A DNA stretch of 64,000 nt from Isoetes taiwanensis (GCA_021234155.1 JAJEKV010000062.1:1594602-1658601), one strand, 5' to 3'. Numbered from the stretch's first letter, positions 1 to 11,742 are shown. Notes: a model not told the origin generated them from the letters alone. Numbers and translations: made by a program.

Positions 1-520
1 CTGGGGATTGCGTCTCCGGAAGGCTACAATGACGCCATAGATTGATTCAGCTTATCTGCAAAGTGTGCACAGGAGGGGCGGATGGAGTGGACAACCCTAG
101 CCACTGTTCTATGCCAGCCAACGCCAGGTTATACCTCTGTCTGTTGATCTCTTGAGACCGAGCCGTCAGTCCATCCTCACAGGAGTCTGAACCAGGGTAG
201 AACCTGGGGTTTGGGGTGTTTTCCTTAGGATTAGATGCATATTCTTTGCCGTTAGTACTTGGATGGATGTGCCACCCTTCGTGGTGGTTATTTATATATG
301 ATTTATGCTGTGTGCTAACATGTATTCACGCTTCCGCAACTTAGGAGTCCCATTGAAGGCGTGGGCCGAATGACACCTCCGTGTCCTTCACCCGGGCATC
401 TCTCTACGGATGGTCCGAGTTAGACGGAGGGCCCTGCTCATGGTGAGTTGATTGCCATGAGAGGGGGAAGTCCCTGTATGTATACGTTCGGAGCACTGTA
501 TATATTCAGGGAGCGTCACA
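1..520. mobile_element. Possible 3' end of a Ty3/gypsy LTR
   Basis: No reading frame of interest is seen. The stretch ends in GGGAGCGTCACA, which resembles the inverted form of the TGTGACGC start common in plant gypsy LTRs. Directly after it (521) a LINE endonuclease frame begins in mid-domain, as expected if an LTR element lies against or inside the LINE. The other end lies outside the window, so neither the LTR length nor a target duplication can be checked. Confidence 0.3.
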
Positions 521-1151
521 CCTGCCAATTTCCAGCATTGGTCTCTTAAAGCCAATAATACTTATGCTGGCATTACCATAGCATGGAATAATAGACTCAA
601 TTTTGAGGATATCCAAATGGTTAATGATAATAGTAGGAGATGGCAGATTGTACATGGTAAAATTGGAGATAAAAGGCTTGCTCTCATTAATGTGTATGCC
701 TATCACCAACCTTCTGAAAGAGCTAACCTTTGGAGTGTCATTAGCAGAAGTTTAGATAATATCCCTTATGATGATTGCATTTTTGCTGGTGATTTCAACA
801 TGGTTACTCATAGCTATATGAGAAATATTAATTTTAGGTGCTTGGGTGATAATGAGTTCGAGCTGGAGTTCCCTCCTATCTTCTCACCATCTCTCCTTAG
901 CCAGAGTAACCCCTTATTCTTACAGTTGGAATGATCACAGGGATCAGCCTGTGTGCTGTCTCCATGATAGGTTCTACCTTAGTGAGTCCCTTTGGAATAA
1001 TAGTTCTAGGGTTACTAATCTAACTAATTATACTATCTCTGATCATTTCCCTCAGCTCATTAATATTTGTGGTAATAATGTCCAAAGGAAGAGGAACTCT
1101 TATTTTAAATTGAATACTAATCTTCTTGAGCATGAAGATTTTTTTGCCTAA
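521..1151 (+). pseudogene. LINE AP-endonuclease domain, broken
   Basis: An open frame runs from 521 to 934 and includes INVYA and FAGDFNM, the endonuclease motifs around the catalytic Asp/Asn. The frame then shifts. The rest of the domain is read from 846 to 1151, with SYSWNDH and ISDHFP; the SDH is the catalytic Asp-His pair. The N-terminal third of the domain is missing at the LTR junction. Confidence 0.8.
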
Positions 1152-1645
1152 CCTTCAACAGATCATTTCTCAAGAAGAGAAGCCTGCAGGCAGCAGTGGA
1201 TGGATGGATTGGTGGGTCAAAGTATCCAAAAGAATCAAGAATTGGCTGAAAGTGTGGGGAAAAGAAGTTCACAGGAGTGAAACTGCCCATCTAAGATTTG
1301 AGAACTCAGCTAAACTTAGCTTATGGCCAGCAAAAGGAAGACATCAAATTACAGATTGAAAGAGAAGAAGTAAGAATCGCCAAAGGCTGAAAAATCAAGT
1401 CAAAGGTGAAGGAACTCAAGGAAGATGAAAGAAGTAACTTTAAGTATTTCTTCATCAAAGCCAAGGGCAGAATTAAGAAAAATCATATCTACAACATTCT
1501 TTGAGAAGGCAACAATATAGACAATGATACCCAATTGAAATGTGCTGCCAGAGATCACTTCTCCAGGATAATGGGAACTGAGCAAGAAATTAGCAGAGCT
1601 GATATTGAGAATTTTGAGCATATCTAGCAGAAAGTTACCAATGGT
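1152..1645 (+). pseudogene. LINE ORF2 linker between endonuclease and RT
   Basis: This 494-bp stretch is the spacer between the two domains of the same LINE. Short charged fragments are visible in several frames, interrupted by stops. No separate gene is seen. Confidence 0.6.
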
Positions 1646-3993
1646 ATGAATGATATTTTATCCAGACCCTTTTCTTATGCAGAAATATTCAAGGCTCTTC
1701 AGGACATGGAGAATGGTAAAACTCCAGGCCCTGATGGCCTTCCAGCTAAATTTTTCAAAAAATCTTGGGAACTTCAAGGTAAGGATATTGTCTCCCTGGC
1801 TAATGAGTTCCTGACCCTCAAGCAATTGGACTGCAGGATCAATACCAGCTTGATTGCTCTCATCCCAAAGATTGAGCTTCCAATCACTTTCTCGGATTAC
1901 AGACCTATCTTTTTGACTAATGTGGTGTATAAGCTTATTACAGGTACAATAGCAGCAAGACTCAAGCCCATTCTGGAGGAGGTCATAAGCAATACTCAAA
2001 GTGCCTATCTCAGGGGAAGGTATATTCTAGATAATGTGGCTGCTGCATCCTTAGGTATCACATGGGCTAAGAATTCCAACCAATCAATTGGCCTTCTTAA
2101 GTTAGACATTACAAAGGCTTTTGACACAGTGAGTTGGAATTTCTTGAGTTGGTGTTGTAAGAAATTGGGTTTCTCTGATAATGTCATTTCCATCTTCCAA
2201 GCTGTTTTAAAGAACTCCAGATCTGTTGTTCTTATCAATGGTGAATGCAGTCCATTTTTTGACATTAAAAGACGAGTCAAGCAAGGCTGCCCTCTCGCCC
2301 CCTTTTTGCTTTTAATTGTCATGGAAGGGCTGAACAGTAATTTTAAGAGGGCAAGGGATCTTCACTTAATCAAGGGCCTTCCCTCCAAGGGGGAAAAGAG
2401 ATCTTGAATGTTCACTCTGCAGATGATACATTCCTTTTCCTGCACCTGGAGGAACAATCCATTCAGAACACTCAGGCTATCGTGGAGGATTTTGGGAAAT
2501 GCTCAGGGTGTAGAATCAATCCCAATAAGACCAAATTCATTTCTAGACATCAAGAAGAGGGTGAGCAAGCAGCTTCATCTTTAGGATGTATGTATCTCTT
2601 CCCTAGTACTAAGACTAAAATTCTTGGCATTCCATATGCTATTAGAATCAACGTGTGTGATCTATGGGAGGACCTTATTGATAAATTTTACAGAAAGGTT
2701 GATTCCCTTAATTCTAAATTTCTATCTAAAAATGGGAGAGCCATTCTAGCAAATTCGGTCATCTCTTCCTCTCATGTTTACCAATCTTTTATCATTATGG
2801 CTCCTAAGAAAGTTCTGGCTAAAATGCAAAACATTATTGGAAGGTTTATTGCAGGGGGATCTAGTAGGAGGTGCTGGATTCTAATCTCTATGGAAGAATG
2901 CTGTAAGCATAAAAGTAAGGGGGGACTGGGGGTTATCAATATTGAGAAGCAGGCCATCGCTTTGGCTGCAAAATATTTCTTCAGGGCCTGCAACAACCAA
3001 ATCAACCACCCTGTGAGTGTTCTTATTACTCATTACATTGAAAAATGTCACCCCTTTGGATGGAGAAATCTTAAACTGCAGCTGCCTCACAGTATCTACT
3101 TTGATTTTACTGTCCCTTCCTCCACGCCTTTGATTATCAAGAAATGGATCAGAGCTTGGCTAAAAATCAGAGGTATGTATGTACACATGGAAGGAGGGCC
3201 TCTCTCAGGATCAGCCTATTTTTTGGAGCCCCTCTCAGATTTTGGATGATCCAAGCATGTGCCTGGCTACTAACTTCCCTAAGTTAACCAAGCAGTGGAC
3301 TAATAGAGGCATAATTTATATCAGGGATATCATTAATAATTTTAATTATCAGGAGTCCACTCTTAGGGATCTTGGCGAGGATTCCAGACAGTTGTTCAAC
3401 AGTATCTCCCAGAAATTGGCAGTTGGTGATTGGCACAATACTAATGAGTTTTGGCATATTAATAGTTTCTGTGGTTACAGAGTCAATTTGGCCTATAGGT
3501 ATCTTAACAGGAATCAAGAAATATCCATTCATACCAAATAGAATATTGAGCCTGAAAGGGTTTCCAGAAACTTAACCTTCATGTGGAAAAGCCCCATCCA
3601 TCCGAAAATCAAGGCATTTATGTGGCAGCTCTGGCATAGAGCCCTTGCTACAATAAAAATAGATGGAGGCTTAACATGTCTAACTCTGATATCTGTGCTA
3701 GATGTTTGCAGGATCAGGAAAATGAAGAACATCTATTCAAAAATTGTCTCTGGGCAGAATGGATTCTGGAATTAGCAGAAAGTGAACTCAACATTCCTGG
3801 TCTAGCCAATATGCAAGCTATTGAGCTCTTTTTCCCAGCCAATCCAGTTGAATGGAGGAGGTATATTCTCCTTTGGAGAATTTGGAAGGGGAGAAATGCC
3901 TTAATTTTCAAGGACGAGATTGTTTGGCCTAATGCCATCATCAAACAAACCCAATATGATGTTAATTGGGTTTTGGAAGTTTATGGTAACTAG
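1646..3993 (+). pseudogene. L1-type reverse transcriptase and zf-RVT region
   Basis: The RT is read in two overlapping frames, 1646-2407 and 2404-3249. Visible motifs are PGPDGLPAKF (start of the RT block), DYRPI, SAYLRGR, LDITKAFDTV (first catalytic Asp), VKQGCPLAPF, and SADDTF where active elements carry FADD. A GGLGVINIE motif of the L1 C-terminal domain follows at about 2925. After further frame changes, 3581-3993 carries the zf-RVT finger (CARC then HLFKNC). It is clearly a dead copy: there are at least three frame breaks and the first residue of the catalytic tetrad is changed. Confidence 0.85.
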
Positions 3994-4001
3994 AATTAAT
4001 A

Positions 4002-4431
4002 TTGTTACTAATGTTGTCTGCTATGTGTTTGTCTGCAGGTAATACTCTCATCATGTTCAAGAGACTAAGATGGAAAAGAATGAATCTTCATGCAAATGCT
4101 CTATGGTTAACTCGGTTCGGGGTCGAGGTACCCAATAAGCATGGGGAAGAATGTCACTGCAATTGCGCCTGCACCACTTATTTCGATGAGAAGAGATATA
4201 TTCTGTGCAATGCAAAGGATAAAAACGATAGATTCAACCCTGGAAAAGCTCACTTATGCAATTGCCCTTACTGCCTCTTCATTGTGGCTAATAAGGGTAT
4301 GGGCAGAAAAGATCATTCTCGAAGGGAGCCTAAGAAAAGGAGATTCTCAAGCAGCTGAATATCTTCACGATCATCTTCTGAAACCTATTTACTATGTTAC
4401 TTTGAGCTATCCGGAACTTTCTATTTCTTAA
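4002..4431 (+). other. LINE 3' region, unrecognised reading frames
   Basis: Two overlapping short frames (4002-4358, with several Cys residues, and 4141-4431) lie between the zf-RVT frame and the A-rich tail. I recognise no domain. They are most simply the decayed C-terminus and 3' UTR of the same LINE. Confidence 0.35.
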
Positions 4432-4580
4432 TTTTAGCTTTTTGATAGTTCTGTGCTGATCAGGGTTCTCAACCTACCCTATCCAAAAGGTTTTTTTCTT
4501 AAAAAAGCCCTCGAGCTTTATTTGTAACTTTTACTATACGGATTTTTAATATACTTAAGCCTTCAATTAAAAAAAGAATA

Positions 4581-4770
4581 TGGGGACTTGCAATTGTTCT
4601 ACAGAATATGCTTTGACCAATACCACTAACAAACAGATATTACTATTTTTTCAAATTAGATCTACAGATCGATTAATATGATTCACTGCCATGGAATGAA
4701 TTTGGCAAGGGCATCTTTCTATAGTTAGATCAATTTTCCTTAGGACCTCCAAGTTGTTTTGCTACATATT
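4581..4770. repeat. Direct repeat, copy 1 (partner 6463-6664)
   Basis: About 190 bp starting at GGGGACTTG and running past CCTTAGGACCTCC recurs at 6463-6664 with roughly 90 percent identity by eye. The two copies bracket the tandem duplication and the LINE scrap between them. Copy 1 starts directly at the A-rich LINE end. Confidence 0.75.
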
Positions 4771-4800
4771 GACCTCCAAATCAATTTAACCTTGGGATGC

Positions 4801-5729
4801 AATTAAGGCATGTTTGTAGTGCAGCTGAATTTCACCAGCATTCAAGCATGTACTGCAACACTGACTACATTGACATTACATTGTCGAATGCCACTAAACA
4901 TTGCATAAACAGAAAAACCATGGAAGTTATAAAACATCGGAACTAGAAGGATGAGTGGGCCTCTGATCGTTCATACAACTTTAAAACTCGTTTAATACCC
5001 TGCTTATAAACAGAGAGATGGTACACCTAGAGTTTTAACACTTTTGTTTTTTCATAAAGTGATTTAAAAGGGCAGCTAAACAAAATGGCAAATGACAAAG
5101 CACATAATATTGATGGGCTTGTCTTAGAGCTATTCAAATGGGAAGGGGAGGACCTTATAGCGCTTTGGCCGAGACGAATGAAGCTGACAGTAAATGAAGG
5201 CTTGCCTCATACATAGCAAATCTATAAGTTCATACATGTACATAAAAAATGGCAGTAAAATGGATGTGCAATTAAGGCATGTCTGTAGTGCACCTGAATT
5301 TCACCAGCATTCAAGCATGTAGTGCAATACTAACTACATTGACATTACATTGTCGAATGCCAATAAACATTGCATACACAGAAAAACTCTTGACACCCAT
5401 GGAAGTTATAAAACATCAGAACTAGAAGGATGAGCGGGCCTCTGATCGTTCATACAACTTTAAAACTCGTTTAATACCCTGCTTATAAATAGAGACATGG
5501 TACACCTAGAGTTTTAACACTTTTTTGCATAAAGTGATTTAAAAGGGCAGCTAAACAAAATGGCAAACGACAAAGCACATAATATTGATGGGCTTGCCCT
5601 AGAGCTATTCAAATGGGAAGGGGAGGACCTTATAATGATTCAGCCGAGATGAATGAATTTAACAGTCATACATAGCGAATTTGTAAGTTCATACCTGTAC
5701 ATAAAAAATAGTAGTAGAACGGATGTGCA
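4801..5729. repeat. Tandem duplication of about 470 bp
   Basis: Copy 1 is 4801-5270 and copy 2 is 5271-5729. Both run from ATTAAGGCATG to GGATGTGCA with small indels. No coding capacity or RNA gene was recognised in the unit. Confidence 0.9.
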
Positions 5730-5829
5730 AAACTACCGCACCATAATTGTAGGTAGTACATTATTGGAAGCAAAAATAAGCAATTGGACAGGACAACATG
5801 CAAAAAGAGCAATGGGGCTGGGGGCTTTT

Positions 5830-6390
5830 GTAAGTAATACAATACTTTGGATCACATTTTGACTTTGAGAACTCTGTTTGAAAAAGCTAAAGGAACGAAG
5901 AAAGCATTGTTTTTGGTATTCGTTGATTTTACTAAAGCTTTTGATACCATTTCCAGGAGAGCTCTGGGAGGCAGAATGGAACATCTAGAAGTCCCAAGCA
6001 CTTTGAAAGGTGCGGTGTCCTGGCTCTATGAGGAGGTAATAGCAAAGTTCCCTTTTGATATTTCAACTGAAATCCACAACATGATATAGATTAAACAAGG
6101 CTTTCCCCCTATCGCCCACCCTGTTCGGTCTTTTTATGGACAAACTAGAGGAATGGCTCAAAAACAAAGGACATGTTGAATCAATGATAGGCAACTTTCT
6201 TATCCAAAATGTTTTATATGTTGATGATGTGGTCTTGCAATCAGAAACCCCTGAAGATTTACAGGAGCCTGGAGGTAAAATAGCCCTTTATGAGATGATC
6301 TGCCTCTTTACACAAGTGGAGCTTAAAGAAGATGTTTTTCGAAGTTTAGTACATACGATTATATTATATGGCTCGACTATTTGGAGTTGA
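5830..6390 (+). pseudogene. LINE-B reverse transcriptase fragment
   Basis: DHILTLRTLFE and FVDFTKAFDT (first catalytic Asp) are read at 5847-6089. After a frame break, LYVDDVV (the Y-x-D-D catalytic motif) and ILYGSTIW are read at 6136-6390. These motifs match the LINE-B elements elsewhere in the window, not the L1 at 521-4576. Both ends are missing. Confidence 0.8.
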
Positions 6391-6462
6391 TGATGTGGTC
6401 TTGATATCAAAAACCCCTGAAGGTTTACATATACATGGATTTTGTTCGAAACGATACGAATA

Positions 6463-6664
6463 CGGGGACTTGAACCCCCCCAAAGTACTCAATGTTCTAC
6501 TAAATATGCTTTGACCAATACCACTAACAAACAGATATTACTATTTTTTCAAATTAGATCTACAGATCGATTGATATGATTTACTGCCATGGAATGAATT
6601 CGGCAAGGGCACCCTTCTATAATCAGATCAATTTTCCTTAGGACCTCCACTTGTCTTGCTACGT
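6463..6664. repeat. Direct repeat, copy 2, with a tRNA B-box-like motif
   Basis: This is the partner of 4581-4770. On the minus strand 6466-6476 reads GGTTCAAGTCC, a perfect match to the tRNA T-arm/B-box consensus. A D-arm-like stretch lies about 55 bp upstream of it on that strand. It does not fold into a convincing tRNA by eye and is kept as repeat sequence. Confidence 0.6.
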
Positions 6665-6666
6665 AA

Positions 6667-7715
6667 ACCACCAGTAGGTGGAAATTCCTGGATTTTTTGC
6701 TAAATGTTTATAATAGATAACTTTTGGGCCTGTGGTTTCTGGCGGCACCGCTTAGATCGCCGCCACAACACTGTTAAAACACTGAATAACTTTGAACACT
6801 TTTATTATCAAATTGTTACAAAATGTATACAAACTAACTGTTAACAAAAAATGCTCGCTCGATTTGCAAAAATGCTCCAGCCACTGTAACTTGCACAATT
6901 CTTTGTGCTCTCTACCTTGCATTTTTCTCGAGATCCGATGCAGGTAGAGCCAAAGAGAAGATGATGGTGGACTGTAGCTGCAGTGGTGGACTGTGGCTGT
7001 AAGAGATAAAAAGAAGAAGATAGATCTGGACTGTGGATGTAAGAGATAAAAAGAAGATAAATCAGCCCTGTCTGTAGCAGAGTAAAAAAGGAGGCAGCAA
7101 GTTGGGCTGCAAAAGCTGTATTAGAATTGCGCCTCCAGTGGAATAAGAATCTAAAATTGAGGATGCATCTTCCAAGCTGATGCAGAGGAAAAAGCCTTCG
7201 ATCTTCCAAGCTGATGCAAGAGTCTCAAGAAAAACATGCCGGAAGCAAAGTAGAGCTGTTGATGCCGATTATCCCCAAAGTTAGAAAACATGCAAGCAGA
7301 AACATTTGAATCTCTCGCCCAAGCAGAGGGCTACTCCATTAACTGCAACATAGACATACTTCGAGGCAGAAATACGGTCTTTCTTGTGGCCAGATCTTCC
7401 AGCCATTATAAGAAACCTTCAAAACCTACAAAAACGAAAAATATCACTAAAAAGTTATGCATTTATTCCAAAACCTGGACAGAAAGCATGCAGAAAACCT
7501 GAAAAGCCTCATGAACAAAGAAATCGCCATCAAAGCTCCGGGGTTGTGCCACTTTAGAGAAAAACTCTAAAGAGAGGTAGCGCCAAGCAGTAGGATCTCA
7601 AAAATCTCGAAAAGATGTGAAGCGCATCGATGAATAGAGAGCGCGCCATAGCCAGACCTCTGCCATCGCCGCAAAACAAGAAAATGCAAGCACGAAATTT
7701 CCACCTACTGGTGGT
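6667..7715. mobile_element. Possible non-autonomous DNA element with inverted ends
   Basis: ACCACCAGTAGGTGGAAATT at 6667-6686 recurs inverted at 7696-7715, with one mismatch at most, bounding about 1.05 kb. Each end is itself nearly palindromic (CCACC-AGTA-GGTGG). The interior holds short direct repeats (about 6985-7050) and no recognisable transposase. The likely reading is a MITE-like or foldback element; a short TA-type target duplication is possible but not clear. Confidence 0.4.
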
Positions 7716-7735
7716 ATTATGGCTGGGAGCCGCTT

Positions 7736-7825
7736 GGTTTTCGGGGTTTCCGGAGGGAAACCGGCAGCGGCGCCACCGTTCGTGGGGGCACCGTTGCCGG
7801 TTCCCCGCCGGAAACCCCGAAAACC
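7736..7825. repeat. Perfect 18-bp inverted repeat, GC-rich hairpin
   Basis: GGTTTTCGGGGTTTCCGG at 7736-7753 is followed by its exact reverse complement at 7808-7825. The 54-bp GC-rich loop contains further complementary pieces. The hairpin sits just outside the right end of the inverted-repeat element. Its role is unknown. Confidence 0.8.
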
Positions 7826-8298
7826 AGGCAGTTCCAGGTCTAGCCTAGGGATCACTTGATGGGTGTTACAACCAATTGTGGTCATGAGACCTTGCAGTTT
7901 TTTAAGCTGGAAACCCATGATTCTAAGAATTCACTTTGGATGTATCAATGGATACATTGACGAAGAAAGTGGCTTTTTGATATTTTCCTACATATATAAT
8001 TGAGAATGTCCGATAGGGACGTCCAGGTGGCAAGAAATGTGAAGCTCTAAAGCTTAATGCATGTTTTTCTCGGACATTTTTTGTATGAAGAAAAGAAAAG
8101 AAAAAATGATGCTTTGGTTCCTGAGGCCTGCACTGCCTTCATCGTCGAGAATTTCGGCACAATCTCTGCTTGTTGTCGAAAACTCAGGTGTTGTCTGCTT
8201 TCCATCCTGATTTTGAACACCTAGATCAATGCATGCTGCTCTAGAAATCACAGAAAGGAGATGAAAAGCTATAAAGCTGGAACCACATCATCGCATTA
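7826..8298. other. No gene seen
   Basis: AT-rich intergenic sequence. The short frames present have no recognisable motifs. Confidence 0.5.
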
Positions 8299-8410
8299 AC
8301 TTTTTCCATTTCTGAATATAGGAATAGAGTAGGAGTTTTTGCCATTTCTGAATACAAGAACAGGGTAGGAGTTTTTGAGTTGCCAGAATGCTGCAAGAAC
8401 AGGGTATAGG
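8299..8410. repeat. Three degenerate tandem repeats of about 37 bp
   Basis: The unit CCATTTCTGAATA...GGGTAGGAGTTTTTG occurs at 8299-8335 and 8336-8371, and in more diverged form at 8372-8410. It has no protein-coding look. Confidence 0.7.
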
Positions 8411-8715
8411 AATTGCCGAAATGATGAAGGAGCCGTCGGATTTGATGCATTCGCCAAGGATTCCATCCTCCAGGCACTGATTTTCTCCAAAGATTGCCGG
8501 GTCTGATGCCGTAACAGAGTATTGCAAAGTATTTGTTGCAGGAAAGTGTTTCATTGGGAAACCTACTGAAGGATTATTTGCTTTGGAACTACACAGTATG
8601 CAAATCAATTCAAGGATAGGTCATATTGATGACATATAGAACTAAAAAGGATCACATATGTGAAGGATTATTTGCTGATAGCAGTAAAATGAAGAACATA
8701 ATGTAAATATCTGGT

Positions 8716-9380
8716 TCAAATATTAGGCTGAGGAGTAAAACGGATAAATCCTTGCCAGAAGGAACAGGAAAGCTCTGAAATCCTCTAGGAAAGTTCTCCT
8801 TAGCAGCTTCATTAGAAAGGGAAGGAATCACCATACATTTATCACCAGGTTGTCAATCCACCGGAGTAGCAACAGAATAATTTGCAGTAAGCTGCAAAGA
8901 ATCGATAACTCTCAAAATTTCCTTTAAATTTCGGCCAGTAGTGGCCGGGTAAAAGATGGAAAGCTTCAATCTTTTATCAGAACCTATAATAAAGACAGCT
9001 CTGCAGTAAGGGGCATGCCCGACTTATCTTTTTCGACAGGATCAAGCATTTCAAACAAGACGGCAAGTTCCCTATTCAAATCGGAAACAATAGGGTAAGA
9101 AACAGAGCAATCCGATGTAAAGGCTTTCAATATCAGCAATCTAGCCTTTATGCGATTTGATGGCGTTGCAGCTTAAGGCAAGAACCTTGACGCCTCGCTT
9201 TTGGAACTCCGACATGTATTGAGCTACGGCGCCGAGCTCTGTGGTGCAAACTGGGGTGAAATCATTGGGATGGGAAAAAAGAATGCCCCAATTGTTGCCT
9301 AAAAATTCGTAGAAATTTATGGTTCCAAGTGTGGATTCGACTGTAAAATCTGAAACTATATTTCTAAGCCTGGGCGCCAT
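8716..9380 (-). pseudogene. 1-Cys peroxiredoxin pseudogene, intron-free
   Basis: Read leftwards from an ATG at 9380. MAPRLRNIV, then HPNDFTPVCTTELG with the peroxidatic Cys, then VLALSCNAIKSHKG, give the N-terminal half of a plant 1-Cys peroxiredoxin (Prx6 group, a thiol peroxidase). At 9138 the usual Trp after HKG is a TAG stop, followed by IADIES. Matches then continue in shifted frames: YPIVSDLNRE, MLDPVEKDKSG, LSIFYPATTGRN, DSLQLTA, PVDWQPGDKC, MVIPSLSNE, and finally RFTPQPNI with a stop at 8716-8718. The whole length, about 220 codons, is collinear without introns, but with one stop and several frameshifts. A retrocopy is the simplest reading. Its 5' end lies about 30 bp from the start of the LINE on the opposite strand. 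Confidence 0.85.
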
Positions 9381-9821
9381 AGCTAGCTTCGGCGGTCCAT
9401 GAAAAAGAACATGCCTCAGCTGCGATTGGATTATGAACATGCAGGGGCTTATGCCCAGATGCTTATAGATGACCTAGCAGAAATTTTGCAATATCCTACA
9501 CTAGAGCAACAGATAGGCCGGCTGACTGATGTGCTTAGGACTGCGGCAGAGAAGTGCTTTGGGATAAGCCGCCCGCGACGGACCTCCAGGAACACAACCT
9601 TCCCACGTAATCAATGGTTTGATGCAGAGTGCAAGGTTGCAGCGCATCAAAGGGAAATGTTTTACCTCCTGGAACGTCACCCCAGGACCTTCTGGCGAAG
9701 GGTTCTTAAAAAACCAGTATATCCCACAGGGAACATCACTCCCGAGCAGTGGAGGCAATACTTGCAATAGCTATACGGCCCTCAGGGTGCACATGGAGCA
9801 TTACCCCTGCAAGAAGGCCCA

Positions 9822-10530
9822 GTGCTGGAAATCACAGATTCGGACGTGGAACAAGGCTTACAACGTCTTGCCAATGGGAAAGCCCCAGACCTGGATGGTA
9901 TGCATGCGGAATTGGTTAAGTGGGCAGGGCCATCCATAATACCAGTGCTGACCGCCTTGTTCAACAAGGCATTACAGGAAGGCTTCCCATTGCAGTGGAC
10001 CAATAGCAGAGTTGTTCCCATCTATAAGGCAGGTGACCCACACTGCCCAGCCAATTACCGAACAATCATGGTCAGTTCGGTGTTTGCAAAATTGTTTGCT
10101 GGGATTCTCGAGCAGCAGCTGGGCAGAGGCAGCAAAGGTGCGGGTCCTCACCCAGGCAGGATTCAGACCCCGACACTCAACCATTGACCACATCTTCACG
10201 TTGCGAACTCTGATTGAAGACAGCAGGAACCACCTTCAGGATCTATATTGTTGCTTCGTGGATTTTGCGAAGGCGTTTGACACTGTGCCTCGGGAAAAAC
10301 TATGGGCAAAATTGCAATAGCTGAGGGTTCCTGTAGATTTGCAGAATGCAGTGTATAGACTATATGGAAGATGCTCGGGTCGGTTGCAGCTGACAAGCCA
10401 ACCATTTGGTAGTAGTATCGGGGTTCGTCAAGGATGCCCTCTCTCCCCAACATTGTTTGGACTTTATATTGATCAATTGGAGAGTTGGCTTGCTGATAAT
10501 GGGGGCGACGGAGCTCACCTTCTCTACTAG
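9822..10530 (+). pseudogene. LINE-B reverse transcriptase core, broken
   Basis: Three frames carry the RT in order: 9822-10187 (RT entry, NGKAPDLDG to NYRTIM), 10012-10320 (FRPRHSTIDH, FVDFAKAFDTV) and 10339-10530 (GVRQGCPLSPTLFGLYIDQLESWL). YVDD is read just after, at about 10550. The YVDD tetrad and the GxxxDHxxxL spacing separate it from the L1 copy at the window start. Confidence 0.8.
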
Positions 10531-10629
10531 ATCATCAGACAGTTAATATATGTTGATGATGTGGACCTCCTAGCTTACACACCAGCAGACATGCAATGAC
10601 ATCTCGATGCCCTGGACACATTCTGCCAA

Positions 10630-11733
10630 GTGACTGATATGCGCGTCAACCTGGCCAAGACTAAGGTGGTTTTCATATCATCTTCACGTCAGCCGAGGAT
10701 CCCCTCCTTCAGTTACCGAGGGCAGAATGTGGAAGTAGCATCCACATACAAATATTTGGAAGTGGAGTTTCCTTCTACTATGTACTGGGACACATCCATA
10801 TGGCTACAAGTGACAGCGGGATGGAAGGTACTATATGCAATGCAAAACAATAGTCATAGAGCGGAGTTGTATGATTGGGCCCATCAGTCACACTTGTTCA
10901 AGGTCTTAGTGGAGCTTGTCCTTTTATACGGGGTTGAAGTATGGGGCCCAGTAGTATCCCTCGCTACTTGGAATGACTTGGAGCAGGTGCAGAAAGCCTT
11001 CTTAGTACGAGCACTAGGGGTGAAGTCCACAGTCCCATATCAAATTCTACTGCAGGAGACAGGATTCTTGCCTCTTCAGAGGGCAGCCCTTGATCACCAC
11101 ATTGTCTATTTTTAAAAGGTGGTCAATATGGACGATGCTCGTCTCCCAGAACTAGCTTATATCATGGCAATGGGGCTGCAGCGCTTCAAGGCCTGCTGGA
11201 CGGAAAAGAGAGCTCAATGGTTGGCTAGATGGAATGTGCAGGAGCACAGGTGCATATATGTGCAAACAGAGGCAGATCGCCATAGCTTGAGGCAATATCT
11301 TGACGTTTGCTTCCTCAGCAAGCTTTGGGATGCCAATGCCCTTGAACATGTCAAGACAGCACACTACCAGCGCCACATAAATCCCACATTGGAATTACCT
11401 GCGCGTATCCACTTGCCCCTGAAAAGGCGCAGACTCATTGCCTCCATTCGCACAGGGGCACATCATCTTCGAATTGAGACGGGCAGATGTATTGGTGAGC
11501 CTCGGCAGGACAGGCTCTGTCAATGCTGTCAAATGGGAGTCATTGAGGACGAATCTCATACTCTTCAAAGTCGCCCAGCATATGATCAAATCCTGACGCG
11601 CTATGCTGAGTTGGTCAGGCCTGGCCAGCCGTTACATGTGACATTGAGCACAACATCCGTACGGGTGCTGGGATCATACCTTCAGGAGGTTATGGACATG
11701 CGAGATCAGCTATGTCCTCGGGCACACACTTGA
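10630..11733 (+). pseudogene. LINE-B ORF2 C-terminal domain
   Basis: Two frames (10630-11115 and 11119-11733) separated by one stop carry the region after the RT. They include the thumb-like LLYGVEVWGP and a zinc-finger-like CQCCQMG...EDESHTL motif, in which the final Cys of the C-x2-C...H...C pattern is changed. The LRIETGRC block corresponds to LGVEVGRWG of the copies at 20-31 kb. Confidence 0.8.
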
Positions 11734-11742
11734 CATGTATAT

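Larger units (their letters stand above)
521..4576 (+). mobile_element. L1-type LINE, 5' truncated and broken
   Basis: In order it holds an AP-endonuclease (521-1150), a reverse transcriptase (about 1646-3250) and a C-terminal zf-RVT zinc finger (about 3580-3760), followed by a 3' region ending in a short A-rich tail (4569-4576). This is the ORF2 layout of plant L1 LINEs. ORF1 is absent because the element starts inside the endonuclease. Several frame changes and stops make it inactive. The RT block has the usual PGPDGLPA start and an ADD catalytic core, unlike the YADD or YVDD elements later in the window, so it belongs to a different lineage from them. Confidence 0.85.

Noticed and set aside
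6466..6535. A tRNA gene on the minus strand
   Set aside because: Only the T-arm/B-box is convincing; the acceptor and anticodon stems do not pair by eye.
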